Shown here piece by piece: positions 26,203 through 36,550 of a stretch of 64,000 bases of DNA. The stretch is taken from assembly GCA_030652255.1 (NCBI GenBank), contig JAUSAZ010000077.1, positions 1-64,000 of the forward strand. The letters run 5' to 3'. The notes beneath the pieces were generated by a model. That model was not told the origin of the DNA. It was given only the letters and a program-made list of their open reading frames with translations, and ran no database searches. Within the stretch, counting starts at the first letter, position 1. The number at the start of each line of letters is the position of its first letter. Source of the DNA: Myxococcales bacterium. GTDB taxonomy: Bacteria > Myxococcota_A > Polyangia > Polyangiales > Ga0077539. The position numbers and the translations under genes were made by a program.

Positions 26203-27210
26203 ATGATCGCCGTCCTCGGGGCCGGCAACTGGGGCACCACCCTCGCGGACCTCATCGCCTCCAACGGCCACGTCGTGCGGCTCTGGACGCGCGACCCCGC
26301 GCGGCGCGACGAGGTCAACGAGCGCCGCACCAACGAGGCCGCGGTGCCGGGGCTGCGCATCGCCGAGGGGGTGAGCGCGACGAGCGACCTGGGCGAGGCC
26401 GTGCGCGGCGCCGCGCTGGTGGTGATGGTGATCCCTTCGCAGGGCTTCCGGGAGGTGTCGTCGGCGCTGGGCGCGGTGCTCGCCCCCGAGCAGCCGGTGC
26501 TGCACGCCACCAAGGGGCTCGAGCGGGGGAGCAACGCCCGGATGACGGAGGTGCTGCTCGAGGAGACCGGCGCCCGGCCCATCGGGGTGCTGTCGGGCCC
26601 CAACCTCGCGGCGGAGATCGCCCGGCGCAAGCCCGCGGGCACCGTGGTCGCGTCGCGCTTCCCGCACGTCATCGAGCTGGCGCGCCGGGCCCTGTCGTGC
26701 CCGCGGATGATGGTCTTCGCGGGCGACGACGTGCTGGGCGTCGAGCTGGCCGGCGCGCTCAAGAACGTCGTGGCCATCGCGGCCGGCGCGGCCACGGAGA
26801 TGGACGTCGGCGAGAACGCCAAGGCGCTCCTGGTCACGCGCGGGCTCGCGGAGGTCACCCGGCTGGCCGTGACGATGGGCGCCAACCCGCTCACCCTGGC
26901 CGGCCTGGCGGGCATCGGCGACCTGATGGTGACCTGCGCCAGCCCCCTGTCGCGCAACCACCGGGTGGGCGCGGCCCTGGCGCGCGGCGAGCGGCTGCCC
27001 GACATCCTCGCGGGCCTCGGCATGGTGGCCGAGGGGGTGTACGCCGCCGTGGCCGCCCGCGACCTCGCGCGGGCCCACCGGGTCGAGGCGCCGCTGCTCG
27101 ACGGGGTGTACCGGGTGCTCTACGAAGACCTCGGGTGCGAGCAGGCGCTGCGCGAGCTCATGACCCTCCCGGCGGGCCGCGACGTGGCGCGCTTCCAGTC
27201 GGCGTCGTAG
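26203..27210 (+). CDS. gpsA: NAD(P)-dependent glycerol-3-phosphate dehydrogenase
   Basis: Reduces dihydroxyacetone phosphate to sn-glycerol 3-phosphate for phospholipid synthesis. The 335-residue length is normal. The NAD(P)-binding start is IAVLGAGNWGTTLADL (2-17). GPNLAAEIARRKP and the catalytic-Lys region LAGALKNVVAIAAG follow, with LAGLAGIGDLMVTC and SRNHRVGAALARGE characteristic of the C-terminal domain. The ATG at 26203 is set by the beginning of the Rossmann fold; the frame is open upstream for 1.4 kb without similarity. No clear Shine-Dalgarno is visible. Confidence 0.95.
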   Translation: MIAVLGAGNWGTTLADLIASNGHVVRLWTRDPARRDEVNERRTNEAAVPGLRIAEGVSATSDLGEAVRGAALVVMVIPSQGFREVSSALGAVLAPEQPVLHATKGLERGSNARMTEVLLEETGARPIGVLSGPNLAAEIARRKPAGTVVASRFPHVIELARRALSCPRMMVFAGDDVLGVELAGALKNVVAIAAGAATEMDVGENAKALLVTRGLAEVTRLAVTMGANPLTLAGLAGIGDLMVTCASPLSRNHRVGAALARGERLPDILAGLGMVAEGVYAAVAARDLARAHRVEAPLLDGVYRVLYEDLGCEQALRELMTLPAGRDVARFQSAS

Positions 27211-27235
27211 TCCCCCCTCAGGGCCGCCGTCGGCG

Positions 27236-27265
27236 TTGCGCGGTCGCGAGGCGGTCGCCTATGGT
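27236..27265 (+). promoter_or_regulatory. candidate promoter of the aconitase-family gene
   Basis: TTGCGC (27236-27241), an 18-bp spacer and TATGGT (27260-27265) lie 50 bp upstream of the start codon. A partial Shine-Dalgarno (AAAGG near 27304) lies between promoter and start. Confidence 0.4.
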
Positions 27266-27318
27266 GTGCGCCCCGTAACGGCCCATGGCGAGGCCCGACG
27301 CGAAAGGTACGATCGGTG

Positions 27319-29280
27319 ATGGCGCGCGAAGACAGCGTACGGTTTCCAGGGCGCACCCTGTTTCTCACCGAAGACCCGGCGCTGCTCACGCAGCAGCTCG
27401 CGGGGGCCGACCTCGCGTGGGACCCCGAGCGCCCGCTCATCGACAACATCTCCACCGACGAGATCACCCCCGGGTGGGTCTGTTACTACTACGACGAGAC
27501 GCTCGCGGAGTACTGCCTGGTGGGGCTGCGCGGCAATGCGGTGCAGCGCAACGACGTGAAGTCCGGGGGCTTCTCGGTGATCGTGTCGGGGCGCTCGAAG
27601 GGCTGCGGCAGCTCGCGGGAGACGGCGCCGTACTCCGAGCTGAAGTCCGGCGTGCAGCTGGTCATCGCGCGCAACATCGAGAAGATCTACTCGCAGAACG
27701 CGCAGAACATCGGGCTGCTCACGAGCACCGACTTCGGGCTGGTGGAGCGCATCGCGCGGGGCGAGGCCATCCCCCTGGAGGAGTTCACCCGCGGGCTCGA
27801 CCCCATCTCCGCGGACATCGTCCGGGGCGGCGGGCTCTTCGAGTACTCCAAGCTGCGCATGGCGGGCGAGCGCACCCCGCCGGCCATCACCACCGCGGCG
27901 CGCCCGATGACGCTGACGGAGAAGATCCTCGCCGCGCACGCCGTGGTCGACCTGAAGAACGACCGCGTCGGGGTGCCCGCCCTCGCGCCCGGCGACGCGC
28001 TCTTCGTCCGCGCCGACGTGCGCTTCTCGCACGAGTACGTGACGCCGATGGCCGACGCGCTCTTCCGCGGCGCCTTCGGCGACGGCGCGCGGGTCACCGA
28101 CCCGGCGAGCGTGTACACCTTCCGCGACCACCTCACCTTCCTCGACGACGTGATGAGCGAGGCCCACAAGAAGATGGGCCTTCGCGAGGTCGCCCACCGC
28201 CTCGCGGTGGTGCAGGAGGACTTCTCGAAGACCCAGGGGGTGAAGCACTACGGCGAGGTGCTCAACAAGGTCGGCCGCGGGTCGCAGGCCATCTGCCACA
28301 ACGCCGTCATCGAGGACATCGCGCTGCCCGGCCAGGTGGTGACGGGCACCGACTCGCACACCTGCATGGCGGGCGCGCTCGGGTGCTTCGCCTTCGGGGT
28401 GGGCAGCACCGACATGGCCAACGCGTGGTTTACCCGCGACGTGCGGGTGCGGGTGCCGGAGAGCGTGCTGGTGCAGCTCACCGGGTCGCTGCGCCCCGGC
28501 GTGTCGGCCAAGGACGTGATGCTCCACCTGCTGTCGCAGGAGTACTTCAAGGACGGCCGCGGCATCGGCAAGGTGCTGGAGTTCGCGGGCCCGGGCACCC
28601 GCTCGCTGGGCCTCGACGAGCGCGCCACGCTCACCAACATGTCCGTCGAGGCGGGCGGCTTCACGGGCATCATCGAGGCCGACGAGCTGGTGGTCGACTA
28701 CCTCGCGCAGAAGCGCGGGCTCGACCCCGACGCGGTGCGCGCGCGCATCGTGCGGGCCGACGAGGGGGCCGTGTATGCGCACCGCTTCGACGTCGACCTC
28801 GGCGCGCTCGGGGCGATGGTCGCGACGCCGGGCGACCCGCGCAACGGCATCGCGCTCTCGGCGCTGCCGGGCGAGGTGAAGATCGACGTGGCCTACGGCG
28901 GCAGCTGCACCGGCGGCAAGAAGGCCGACATGGACATGTACGCCTCGGTGCTCTCGCGCGCCGTGGCGCAGGGGCGGCGGGTGGCGCCGGGGGTGCGGCT
29001 GTTCATCCAGTTCGGCTCGCAGGACATCCGGGAGTACGCCGAGGCGAAGGGGTACATCGAGGTGTTCCAGCGGGCGGGCGCGGAGCTCATCAACCCGTCG
29101 TGCGGGGCGTGCATCAAGGCCGGCCCCGGGGTGAGCGAGCGCGCCGACGAGGTGACCGTGAGCGCCATCAACCGCAACTTCCCGGGGCGCTCGGGGCCCG
29201 GCAAGGTGTACCTCGCGTCGCCGTACGTCATCGCCGCGAGCGCCATCGCGGGCCGCATCGTCGGCCCCGACGCGGTGTGA
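27319..29280 (+). CDS. aconitase-family hydratase with permuted domain order
   Basis: A 653-residue [4Fe-4S] hydro-lyase of the aconitase/isopropylmalate isomerase superfamily. The small swivel domain comes first (IDNISTDEITPGWVCYY at about 40-56, and SGRSKGCGSSRETAPYSELK at about 95-114), and the large catalytic domain follows (TLTEKILAAHAVVD onward). Three cluster-ligand Cys are present, in TGTDSHTCMAG and in NPSCGACIKAG. Canonical aconitases carry the swivel domain at the C-terminus, and LeuC/LeuD have it as a separate subunit. The ATG at 27319 follows an adjacent GTG and is spaced from an AAAGG box. The substrate is uncertain; citrate, isopropylmalate or a homologue are possible. Its stop overlaps the next start. 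Confidence 0.85.
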   Translation: MAREDSVRFPGRTLFLTEDPALLTQQLAGADLAWDPERPLIDNISTDEITPGWVCYYYDETLAEYCLVGLRGNAVQRNDVKSGGFSVIVSGRSKGCGSSRETAPYSELKSGVQLVIARNIEKIYSQNAQNIGLLTSTDFGLVERIARGEAIPLEEFTRGLDPISADIVRGGGLFEYSKLRMAGERTPPAITTAARPMTLTEKILAAHAVVDLKNDRVGVPALAPGDALFVRADVRFSHEYVTPMADALFRGAFGDGARVTDPASVYTFRDHLTFLDDVMSEAHKKMGLREVAHRLAVVQEDFSKTQGVKHYGEVLNKVGRGSQAICHNAVIEDIALPGQVVTGTDSHTCMAGALGCFAFGVGSTDMANAWFTRDVRVRVPESVLVQLTGSLRPGVSAKDVMLHLLSQEYFKDGRGIGKVLEFAGPGTRSLGLDERATLTNMSVEAGGFTGIIEADELVVDYLAQKRGLDPDAVRARIVRADEGAVYAHRFDVDLGALGAMVATPGDPRNGIALSALPGEVKIDVAYGGSCTGGKKADMDMYASVLSRAVAQGRRVAPGVRLFIQFGSQDIREYAEAKGYIEVFQRAGAELINPSCGACIKAGPGVSERADEVTVSAINRNFPGRSGPGKVYLASPYVIAASAIAGRIVGPDAV

Positions 29281-29996
29281 TCGCGGGGGCCGAGCTGCGG
29301 GGCCTCTCGCTCTGGCGGGCCTGCGCGCCCGGCGAGCGCGCGGTGTCGCTGCGGGCCTCGGGCGAGGCCGTCGACCGGGGTCTGGTGACCGTGGTGGGCG
29401 CGCGGCTGCGGTCGGCAGCGAGGGTTCCCGCGGGGTGGGACCCCTGGGGCGGCGCGGGGATGTTTCGCGCGGGCGGGGCGGGGCTGTCGTCGCCGACGCT
29501 GGCGTGGCGCGCGGGCGACGGCCTCGACGGGGTGCTGGTGGGCGAGGCCCTGGGCGTGGCGGTGCGGCCGGGCACGGCGGCGCTGCGGCTGACGCTGGTG
29601 GTCGACGAGGAGGAGACCACACGCTCGGTGCTGGTGACGGTGAGCGAGGGCGCGGCGGCAGAGGGAGCGTGGTGGGGGCGCTCGGCGGCGGTGGCCGACC
29701 CGGCGGCGCTGATGGCGGAGGCGGCCGCGGGCCGGAGCTACGCGCGGGCGGGCGATGGGCGCGTGTGGTCGGGCCCGCGGGCGACGGCGCAGTGGCGACG
29801 GGCCGTGGGCGCGGGGCGGGCGGCGACGTGGTGGGCCCACGACCCCGACGAGGCGCGCTGGGTGGTGCGGGTGGAGAGCGACGCCGCGGGGCTGCGGGCG
29901 ACCGTGGCGTGCGCCGTGGAGGCCGAGCTGGCGGGGTGGTCGGTGAGGACGGAGTCGACGGTGACGCGCTCGTCGCCGTGGGCCGACTTCGGGTGA
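29277..29996 (+). CDS. hypothetical protein translationally coupled to the aconitase-family gene
   Basis: A 239-residue protein beginning at a GTG that overlaps the upstream stop (GTGA). I recognise no family. The sequence alternates short hydrophobic strands with Arg/Gly/Ala-rich turns and Trp residues (AELRGLSLWRACAPGERAV, WDPWGGAGMFRAGGAGL, WVVRVESDAAGLRATV), suggesting an all-beta fold with no signal peptide or membrane helix. The evidence that it is real is the overlap and a frame that continues exactly from the upstream stop to the next intergenic gap. Codon third positions are GC-rich in this frame, but GC bias alone can create such frames. Confidence 0.5.
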   Translation: MIAGAELRGLSLWRACAPGERAVSLRASGEAVDRGLVTVVGARLRSAARVPAGWDPWGGAGMFRAGGAGLSSPTLAWRAGDGLDGVLVGEALGVAVRPGTAALRLTLVVDEEETTRSVLVTVSEGAAAEGAWWGRSAAVADPAALMAEAAAGRSYARAGDGRVWSGPRATAQWRRAVGAGRAATWWAHDPDEARWVVRVESDAAGLRATVACAVEAELAGWSVRTESTVTRSSPWADFG

Positions 29997-30030
29997 CTGT
30001 AGGGGATGGGAGAGGGAGATCGCGGAGCGA

Positions 30031-30321
30031 TCAGGCGGAGGGAGCGGCGGCGGACTGGTCGCTGGAGATGCCCGGGTAGACCGAGACCTTCTTGCGATCG
30101 TTCTTCGTGCGCTCGTACTTCACGACGCCGTCGATGAGGGCGAAGAGCGTGTAGTCCTTGCCGGTGCCGACGTTGTTGCCGGCGTGAACGGTGCTGCCCA
30201 CCTGGCGGACGATGATGCCGCCCGCGCGGATGTCCTGCCCCGCCCAGACCTTGATGCCCCGGTGCTGGGCGTTGCTGGTGCGGCCGTTACGAGAAGACCC
30301 CTGACCCTTTTTGTGTGCCAT
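30031..30321 (-). CDS. rpmA: 50S ribosomal protein L27
   Basis: A 96-residue bL27, part of the peptidyl-transferase centre region of the large subunit. The start [17 protein letters not shown] is the canonical N-terminus without the cleaved extension seen in Firmicutes, and [20 protein letters not shown] is the conserved core. The last 10 residues are an Ala/Ser extension. It follows rplU after six bases in the usual rplU-rpmA operon. Confidence 0.98.
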   Translation of the reverse strand: MAHKKGQGSSRNGRTSNAQHRGIKVWAGQDIRAGGIIVRQVGSTVHAGNNVGTGKDYTLFALIDGVVKYERTKNDRKKVSVYPGISSDQSAAAPSA

Positions 30322-30327
30322 GGCGCT

Positions 30328-30636
30328 TTAGCCCTCGATGCCCGTGATGTGGAGCTCGGTGAACGGCTGCCGGTGGCCGTTCTTGCGCCGGTAGTTCTTC
30401 CGGCGCTTCATCTTGAAGACGATGATCTTCTTCGCGCGATCCTGCGCGACGATCTCGGCGTTGACCTTGACGCCCTCGACGGAGGGCTTGCCCACGCGGA
30501 TGGTGTCACCACCCACCATGAGCACCTGATCGAAGGAGATCGTGCTGCCACGATCGCCCGGCAGCTTCTCCACACGGAGCCGGTCGCCGGGGCTTACCCG
30601 GTACTGCTTACCACCGGTCTTGATGACGGCGTACAT
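30328..30636 (-). CDS. rplU: 50S ribosomal protein L21
   Basis: A 102-residue bL21 that binds 23S rRNA together with L20. The start [20 protein letters not shown] and the basic C-terminal [20 protein letters not shown] are diagnostic. A good Shine-Dalgarno (GGAGGA, 30651-30646) precedes the ATG, in contrast to many genes of this window. The leader of about 75 bases can form a hairpin, and a clear promoter lies upstream of it. rpmA follows after six bases. Confidence 0.98.
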   Translation of the reverse strand: MYAVIKTGGKQYRVSPGDRLRVEKLPGDRGSTISFDQVLMVGGDTIRVGKPSVEGVKVNAEIVAQDRAKKIIVFKMKRRKNYRRKNGHRQPFTELHITGIEG

Positions 30637-30657
30637 AGTCGAATCCTCCAGGTTGTC

Positions 30658-30697
30658 TCGAGGAGTCGTGGCTGAAACACCAGCCCTCCTGCCTCGA
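30658..30697 (-). promoter_or_regulatory. structured leader of rplU-rpmA (candidate ribosomal-protein autoregulatory hairpin)
   Basis: The transcribed leader folds into a bulged stem: GGCTG (70-74 of 306xx) pairs with CAGCC (81-85) around a six-base loop, extended by AGGAG/CTCCT-like and TCGAGG/CCTCGA pairs. It sits between the promoter and the Shine-Dalgarno of rplU. Autoregulation by L21 through such a leader is known in some bacteria; here it is inferred from position and structure. Confidence 0.45.
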
Positions 30698-30710
30698 CGG
30701 AAGGGCGCGA

Positions 30711-30740
30711 GTCTTACGCGAGCACTCCGCGCCCCGTCAA
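30711..30740 (-). promoter_or_regulatory. promoter of rplU-rpmA
   Basis: On the minus strand TTGACG (30740-30735), an 18-bp spacer and TAAGAC (30716-30711) form the best sigma-70-like promoter seen in the window. It lies 75 bp upstream of the rplU start. Confidence 0.6.
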
Positions 30741-30802
30741 GGGCGCCGCGCGCTTCCCGCGGAGGGATGCAACAGGGGCGGGGCGAGGGGGGGAGGGGGG
30801 GG

Positions 30803-31537
30803 TCAGACGAGGCTGTTGCGGTTGGCGGCGTCCCAGCCGCGGCGGACGTGCGGGCGCGCGTCCTCCCAGGTGGTGCCGTTGCGCAGCTGGGTCCACTCGT
30901 GGTTGAGGCGCCCCTCGAGCTGGTCGTCCCAGCCCACCACGTCGACGTACTGCAGCCGCGCGCCGTAGCCGTAGCGCACCGCCGGCTCCACGCGGTTCCA
31001 GTCGGCGATCTTCTCGCCGGCCTCCTGCTGGACCTCGGCGATCTTCTCGCCGGCCTTCTGCTGGACCTCGGCGATCTTCTCGCCGGCCTTCTGCCGCATC
31101 TCGACGAGCTTGCGCTGCTCGCTGGCGATCTTCTCCTGGGCGTTCTGGCTCTCGCTGGCGATCTTGCCCTGGGCCCGCACCTGCTCGACCGCCACCTCGG
31201 TCTTCACCTCGGCGATGGTCTTCTGGACCTTGCCCTGCTCCTTGATCTGCTTCTCGATGAGCTTCGCCGCGTCCATGGGGTCGTCGGGGTGCGTCTTCAC
31301 CATCGGGGGCGGGAGCGGTTCGGCGCCCGTCGCCTGCTTCACGGTGTCACCCACGTCCTGGTTGAGGTCGGCGCCCGACTCCGAGGAGAAGTCGTTCTTG
31401 GTCTGCTCCCAGTCGCGGCGCAGGGCCTCCTTCACACGGTCCCAGGTGGAGGTGTGATTGTCGTTCCACCACTGCGGCCTGGCGGGACGGTCTGCGTCGA
31501 GGTTGACGTTGGGGCCTCGGGTCGTCTGCTTTTCCAT
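30803..31537 (-). CDS. coiled-coil protein with WxxVxxxxRxxW motifs (stress-protein-like)
   Basis: A 244-residue soluble protein. The N-terminal [19 protein letters not shown] and the C-terminal [10 protein letters not shown] ... [13 protein letters not shown] segments belong to a motif type common in small proteobacterial stress proteins. Between them lies a long Lys/Glu/Gln coiled coil (about 95-185) that ends in three tandem [11 protein letters not shown] units. ATG 31537 is preferred over an upstream start because it has a strong Shine-Dalgarno (AAAGGAG at 31552-31546). No membrane segment is visible. The precise role is unknown; a periplasm-independent structural or stress role is a guess. 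Confidence 0.7.
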   Translation of the reverse strand: MEKQTTRGPNVNLDADRPARPQWWNDNHTSTWDRVKEALRRDWEQTKNDFSSESGADLNQDVGDTVKQATGAEPLPPPMVKTHPDDPMDAAKLIEKQIKEQGKVQKTIAEVKTEVAVEQVRAQGKIASESQNAQEKIASEQRKLVEMRQKAGEKIAEVQQKAGEKIAEVQQEAGEKIADWNRVEPAVRYGYGARLQYVDVVGWDDQLEGRLNHEWTQLRNGTTWEDARPHVRRGWDAANRNSLV

Positions 31538-31770
31538 CGCTGGGCTCCTTTGGAGTTGGCGCGCGCCCATCACACGAGCCGGGCGCGTCGCGCTTCGATG
31601 GCCGGGTGCTGAGCAAGCGACAGGCCATCAGGCCGCGAACCCGCTCAGCCCGCGTCGTGCCGCGCGGTCGCGGGGAAGACACCGTGGCATCGTGGCAGCA
31701 GGGCGGGGCGCAGCGGCGCACTGGGGCGTCGGTGCACGGCGCACCGCGCACACCCTCAGGGGACCGCCGG

Positions 31771-32229
31771 TCACTCCACGCGGAGCGCGCCGATGGAGCG
31801 GAGGAACGCCCGCAGCGCCGGGAGGTGCTCCTCGCGCAGGTCGGCCGGGGCCACCGCGGGGATGAGCCCGCCGTTGTCCGAGCCCGCGTGCAGCGCGGCC
31901 TCGAGGCGCTCGTTGGTGACGTCGCGGTCGTCGAGGGTGCCGCCCGGGTCGTCGGCGCCGTGGCAGCGCGCGCACGCCACGTCGAAGCGCTCGCGCCCGG
32001 CGCGCACCAGCTCCGGCGGGTCGTTGGCCGCGCGCCGCGGGCGCCCCGCCTGGTCGCCCCCGGACGAGGCCGCCGCCCCCGAGGCCGCGACCGGCACCGG
32101 CGCCGGATCGCACGCCGCCAGCGCGCCCACCGTCGCCACCATCAACCAACACGCACGCACGCCGCGGAGCATCATCACTGCCGCTGGGGTTATCGCGGAT
32201 CGCCCCGCACGGTCCAGTCCGCGGCTCAT
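31771..32229 (-). CDS. cytochrome c lipoprotein
   Basis: A 152-residue exported monohaem cytochrome c. A hydrophobic signal (LMVATVGALAAC) ends in a lipobox Cys, followed by an Ala/Ser/Gly linker, the haem site CARCH and a short class I cytochrome fold; the distal axial Met is not obvious. The ATG at 32229 overlaps the stop of the J-domain gene (ATGA), which favours coupling. An ATG at 32175 would give a shorter, more typical signal sequence. It probably shuttles electrons at the outer membrane or inner-membrane face. No oxidase genes are nearby. Confidence 0.75.
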   Translation of the reverse strand: MSRGLDRAGRSAITPAAVMMLRGVRACWLMVATVGALAACDPAPVPVAASGAAASSGGDQAGRPRRAANDPPELVRAGRERFDVACARCHGADDPGGTLDDRDVTNERLEAALHAGSDNGGLIPAVAPADLREEHLPALRAFLRSIGALRVE

Positions 32230-33509
32230 CCCCGGAGCTTCTGGCCGAGGGCCACGACGTCGGCGTGCCGCGGGTCGAGCTTCGTGGCCTGCTCCAGGGC
32301 GCTGCGCGCGCTCGCCGTGCGCCCGGCCTTGAAGTACACGCGGGTGAGGCAGATGTGCGCCGCGATCATGTCCGGCGCGATGCGCGCGGCCCGCTTGGCG
32401 TACTCCGCGGCCCGCCCGAAATCCTGCCCCGCCTCGCAGAGCGCCTGCGCGGCGTGCAGCGCGGCCTGGGCGTCGCCCGTGCGCAGGTCGGCGATCTTCG
32501 CCCAGAGCTCGCCCGCGGCGTCCCAGCGCTGGGCCTTCTCGGCGTTGCGCGCGGCGTTGGAGAGGCGCTGCGCCTCGGAGTCCTGGTGGGTCTCCTCGGC
32601 GCGGGCGAGGCGCGACCGCCAGTTCGGGTCGTCGGGCTTGAGCGTCAGGGCGTGCCGCAGCAGCCGCACGATCTCCGCGTGGTCGTCGTTGCGCGCGGCC
32701 TTCTCGATGAGCGACTCGATGTCCTCCAGGGTGCGCTGCACCTCGCGCGTGCGGTTCTCCGCGCGCATGCGGTTGAGCGACTCGAGCACCATGCCCGACG
32801 GCAGCGGGGCCCCGTTGGGCGGCGGCGGCTGCGAGGGGCGCCGCGAGGGCGCCGCGGGCGGCTGCGAGGGGCGCCGCGCGGCCGGGGCCTCGGAGGGGGG
32901 GGTGATCGCGCGGGGCGCCGGCGCCGGCGCCTGCACCGAGGGCGTGGCGCGCGGCGGCGGCGGCGACTGCACCGACGGGGTGACCGAGGGCGCGGCGTGG
33001 CGCGCGGTGAGGGGCAGCGGGGTGCGCGCGTCGCGGGCGATGGTCGGCGGCGGGGACGGGCCCTCGCGCCCCGTCAGGGTCGGGGTGCGCGGGTCGCGCC
33101 AGGGCGTCGGCGGCGGGGTCTTCGGGTTGGTGCGCGCCGCCATCGGCATCGGGGTGCGGGTGTCGCGCGCGGGCTCGTCGACGGCGCGGAGGTCGGCCGC
33201 GATGGAGAGGCTGCGGTCGTAGCGGGCCCGACGGTCGGGCTCGCCCAGCACCGCGAAGGCCATGTTGATCTCCCGCGCGATGGCCTCGACGTGCAGCGCG
33301 TACCCGCCGAGGCTGCGCCCCTCGAAGCGGTCGCCGTGGAAGCGCTCGATCTGGTCGAAGTACGCCTCCCGGAGCGCCGCGCGGTCGCAGTCGCGCGCCA
33401 CGCCCAGCACCTCGTAGTAGCTCCCCGAGAGGCGGTCGAACATCGCCTGCAACGCGTCGCGCTCGGCCGCGCTCAGGGCGCCGCTGCCCCTGTGATTCGA
33501 CTCGCTCAT
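32226..33509 (-). CDS. J-domain protein with degenerate HPD motif, Pro-rich linker and TPR helices
   Basis: A 427-residue protein. Residues 28-95 are a J-domain (YYEVLGVARDCDRAALREAY and FAVLGEPDRRARYDRSL), but the essential HPD tripeptide reads HGD (58-60), so stimulation of DnaK ATPase is probably lost or altered. A linker of about 140 residues rich in Pro, Thr and Ala follows, then TPR-like helices to the end (DPNWRSRLARAEETHQDSEA, AAHICLTRVYFKAGRTASA). The ATG at 33509 is preferred over one 13 codons upstream. J-domain/TPR proteins of this sort are typical of Myxococcota and are often linked to signalling. It is upstream of, and coupled to, the cytochrome c gene. Confidence 0.75.
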   Translation of the reverse strand: MSESNHRGSGALSAAERDALQAMFDRLSGSYYEVLGVARDCDRAALREAYFDQIERFHGDRFEGRSLGGYALHVEAIAREINMAFAVLGEPDRRARYDRSLSIAADLRAVDEPARDTRTPMPMAARTNPKTPPPTPWRDPRTPTLTGREGPSPPPTIARDARTPLPLTARHAAPSVTPSVQSPPPPRATPSVQAPAPAPRAITPPSEAPAARRPSQPPAAPSRRPSQPPPPNGAPLPSGMVLESLNRMRAENRTREVQRTLEDIESLIEKAARNDDHAEIVRLLRHALTLKPDDPNWRSRLARAEETHQDSEAQRLSNAARNAEKAQRWDAAGELWAKIADLRTGDAQAALHAAQALCEAGQDFGRAAEYAKRAARIAPDMIAAHICLTRVYFKAGRTASARSALEQATKLDPRHADVVALGQKLRG

Positions 33510-33572
33510 CGCACTCCCGGGGTCATCGTCCAGGTGGCAGCACACCACCTCCGGCCGCCCCGCACAACTACC

Positions 33573-35150
<1,578 letters not shown>

Positions 35151-35225
35151 GGGGCGGTAAGAAGCGGAGCATAATCCCCCCGCCGAGACGCTGACCAGCC
35201 GCGCGGTCGCCCGAAGGCCCACCCG

Positions 35226-35969
35226 ATGCCGTCGTTCACCCTCAACCCCCCGACGACGCGCGCCCTGCCCTGGCGCGGCGACGCCGTCTCGCTCTCGCAG
35301 GCCGTGCTCGCCAGCGCCCGCGCGGGTGGCCGCGACCTGCCCGGCCTCGCCGGCGCCCTGCGCGCCACCTCCGTCGCCGCCCTCACCTCCGACGCCGCCC
35401 GCACCGCCTTCTGGATCAACCTCTACAACGCCCTCCTGCGCCACGCCCTCGCGGGCTACGGCCTCGGCGGCAGCCTGCTCTGGCACCCGTGGCTCTTCTT
35501 CGTGGCCGCCTACGAGGTCGGCGGCCGCAGGTACACGTTGCATACGATCGAGCACGGGCTGCTGCGGGCCAACCGCCCGGGGCCGCCGCTGCCGATGCGC
35601 CCGCTGCGCGAGGGCGACCCCCGGCTCGCGTCGGCGCCGGGTGTGTTCGACCCGCGGGTGCACTTCGCCCTCCACTGCGGCGCGCGCTCGTGCCCGCCCG
35701 TGCGGGCCTACGCCGCGGACGACCTCGACGCCCGGCTCGACCTCGCCACGCGCTCGTACCTCGCGCAGGAGACCGCCGTGGACTGGGGCGCGCGGGTGAT
35801 CACCCTGCCGCGGCTCTGCCGGCTCTACCTCGACGACTTCGGCGGCGTCGCCGGGGTGTTCGAGCTGCTGCGCGGGCACCACGAGGAGGGCGAGCGCATC
35901 GCCCGCGAGCGCGCCGGGCTCACCGTGGCCTGGGGCCGCTACGACTGGACCCTCACCCGCGTTGCATGA
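35226..35969 (+). CDS. DUF547 domain-containing protein
   Basis: A 247-residue member of DUF547, a widespread family of unknown function with a papain-like conserved core. Diagnostic segments are RTAFWINLYNALLRHAL (about 57-73), LHTIEHGLLR and VHFALHCGARSCPPVRAY, which holds the conserved Cys. There is no signal peptide, which is unusual because many family members are exported. A CATAAT box lies about 50 bp upstream of the ATG. The stop overlaps the first start codon of the XRE-type regulator (ATGA). Confidence 0.85.
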   Translation: MPSFTLNPPTTRALPWRGDAVSLSQAVLASARAGGRDLPGLAGALRATSVAALTSDAARTAFWINLYNALLRHALAGYGLGGSLLWHPWLFFVAAYEVGGRRYTLHTIEHGLLRANRPGPPLPMRPLREGDPRLASAPGVFDPRVHFALHCGARSCPPVRAYAADDLDARLDLATRSYLAQETAVDWGARVITLPRLCRLYLDDFGGVAGVFELLRGHHEEGERIARERAGLTVAWGRYDWTLTRVA

Positions 35970-35986
35970 TGCAGGTCGATCATGCA
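35963..35986. promoter_or_regulatory. palindromic operator candidate at the XRE gene start
   Basis: TGCATGAT and ATCATGCA form a perfect 8-bp inverted repeat separated by 8 bp. The palindrome is clearly AT-richer than its surroundings. It overlaps the end of the DUF547 gene and the first possible start codons of the regulator, a typical place for autoregulation. Confidence 0.5.
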
Positions 35987-36532
35987 GGGTCGGGCCCCAG
36001 CATGACGACGGCGCGGGGGACGGGGGGCATCGAGGGTGCGAGGGTGCGCGAGCGGCGCCTCGCGCTGGGGCTCACGCAGGCCGACCTCGCGACCCGCAGC
36101 GGGCTCTCCCAGGAGGCCATCTCGCGGCTGGAGAACGGGCGCATCCGGGGGCTGATGCAGCCGACGCAGGACGCCCTCGCGGGGGCGCTCGGGGTGTCGG
36201 TGGAGTGGCTGCGCGGCGGGGACGACGACGCCCCGGGGGAGCCCGCGCCCGCGAGGCCCGCGGCGACGGCGACGGAGGCGCTCGACGAGGCCGCGGAGGA
36301 CCCGCTGATGAGGGCCGCGAGCCAGGCCTTCGACCCGCGGCGGCACCACCTGCTGGTGGACGCCAACCGGGTGCTGGCGCTGCTCAACGCCGTGGAGCTG
36401 CGGCTGCTGGGGGCGGGCGAGCTCGCGGAGGTGGCGCGGCAGTGGCTCGACGGGGCCTCGGCGCTGCGCCGCGAAGGGGTCGCCGTGACCGCGGAGAACC
36501 TGCTCTGGAAGGTGACCGCCGCGCGGCGGTAG
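35966..36532 (+). CDS. XRE-family helix-turn-helix transcriptional regulator
   Basis: A protein of up to 188 residues. The HTH (residues about 25-80) has VRERRLALGLTQADLATRSGLSQEAISRLENG, in pieces typical of Cro/C1-type repressors. The C-terminal 100 residues are helical with no recognised ligand-binding domain. The ATG at 35966 overlaps the DUF547 stop; ATGs at 35969 and 36002 are alternatives, the last leaving the palindrome fully outside the coding region. It lies 18 bp upstream of the molybdate-type transporter gene, so it may regulate that transporter and itself. Confidence 0.8.
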   Translation: MMQVDHAGSGPSMTTARGTGGIEGARVRERRLALGLTQADLATRSGLSQEAISRLENGRIRGLMQPTQDALAGALGVSVEWLRGGDDDAPGEPAPARPAATATEALDEAAEDPLMRAASQAFDPRRHHLLVDANRVLALLNAVELRLLGAGELAEVARQWLDGASALRREGVAVTAENLLWKVTAARR

Positions 36533-36550
36533 GCAAGATCGACCGCCGCG

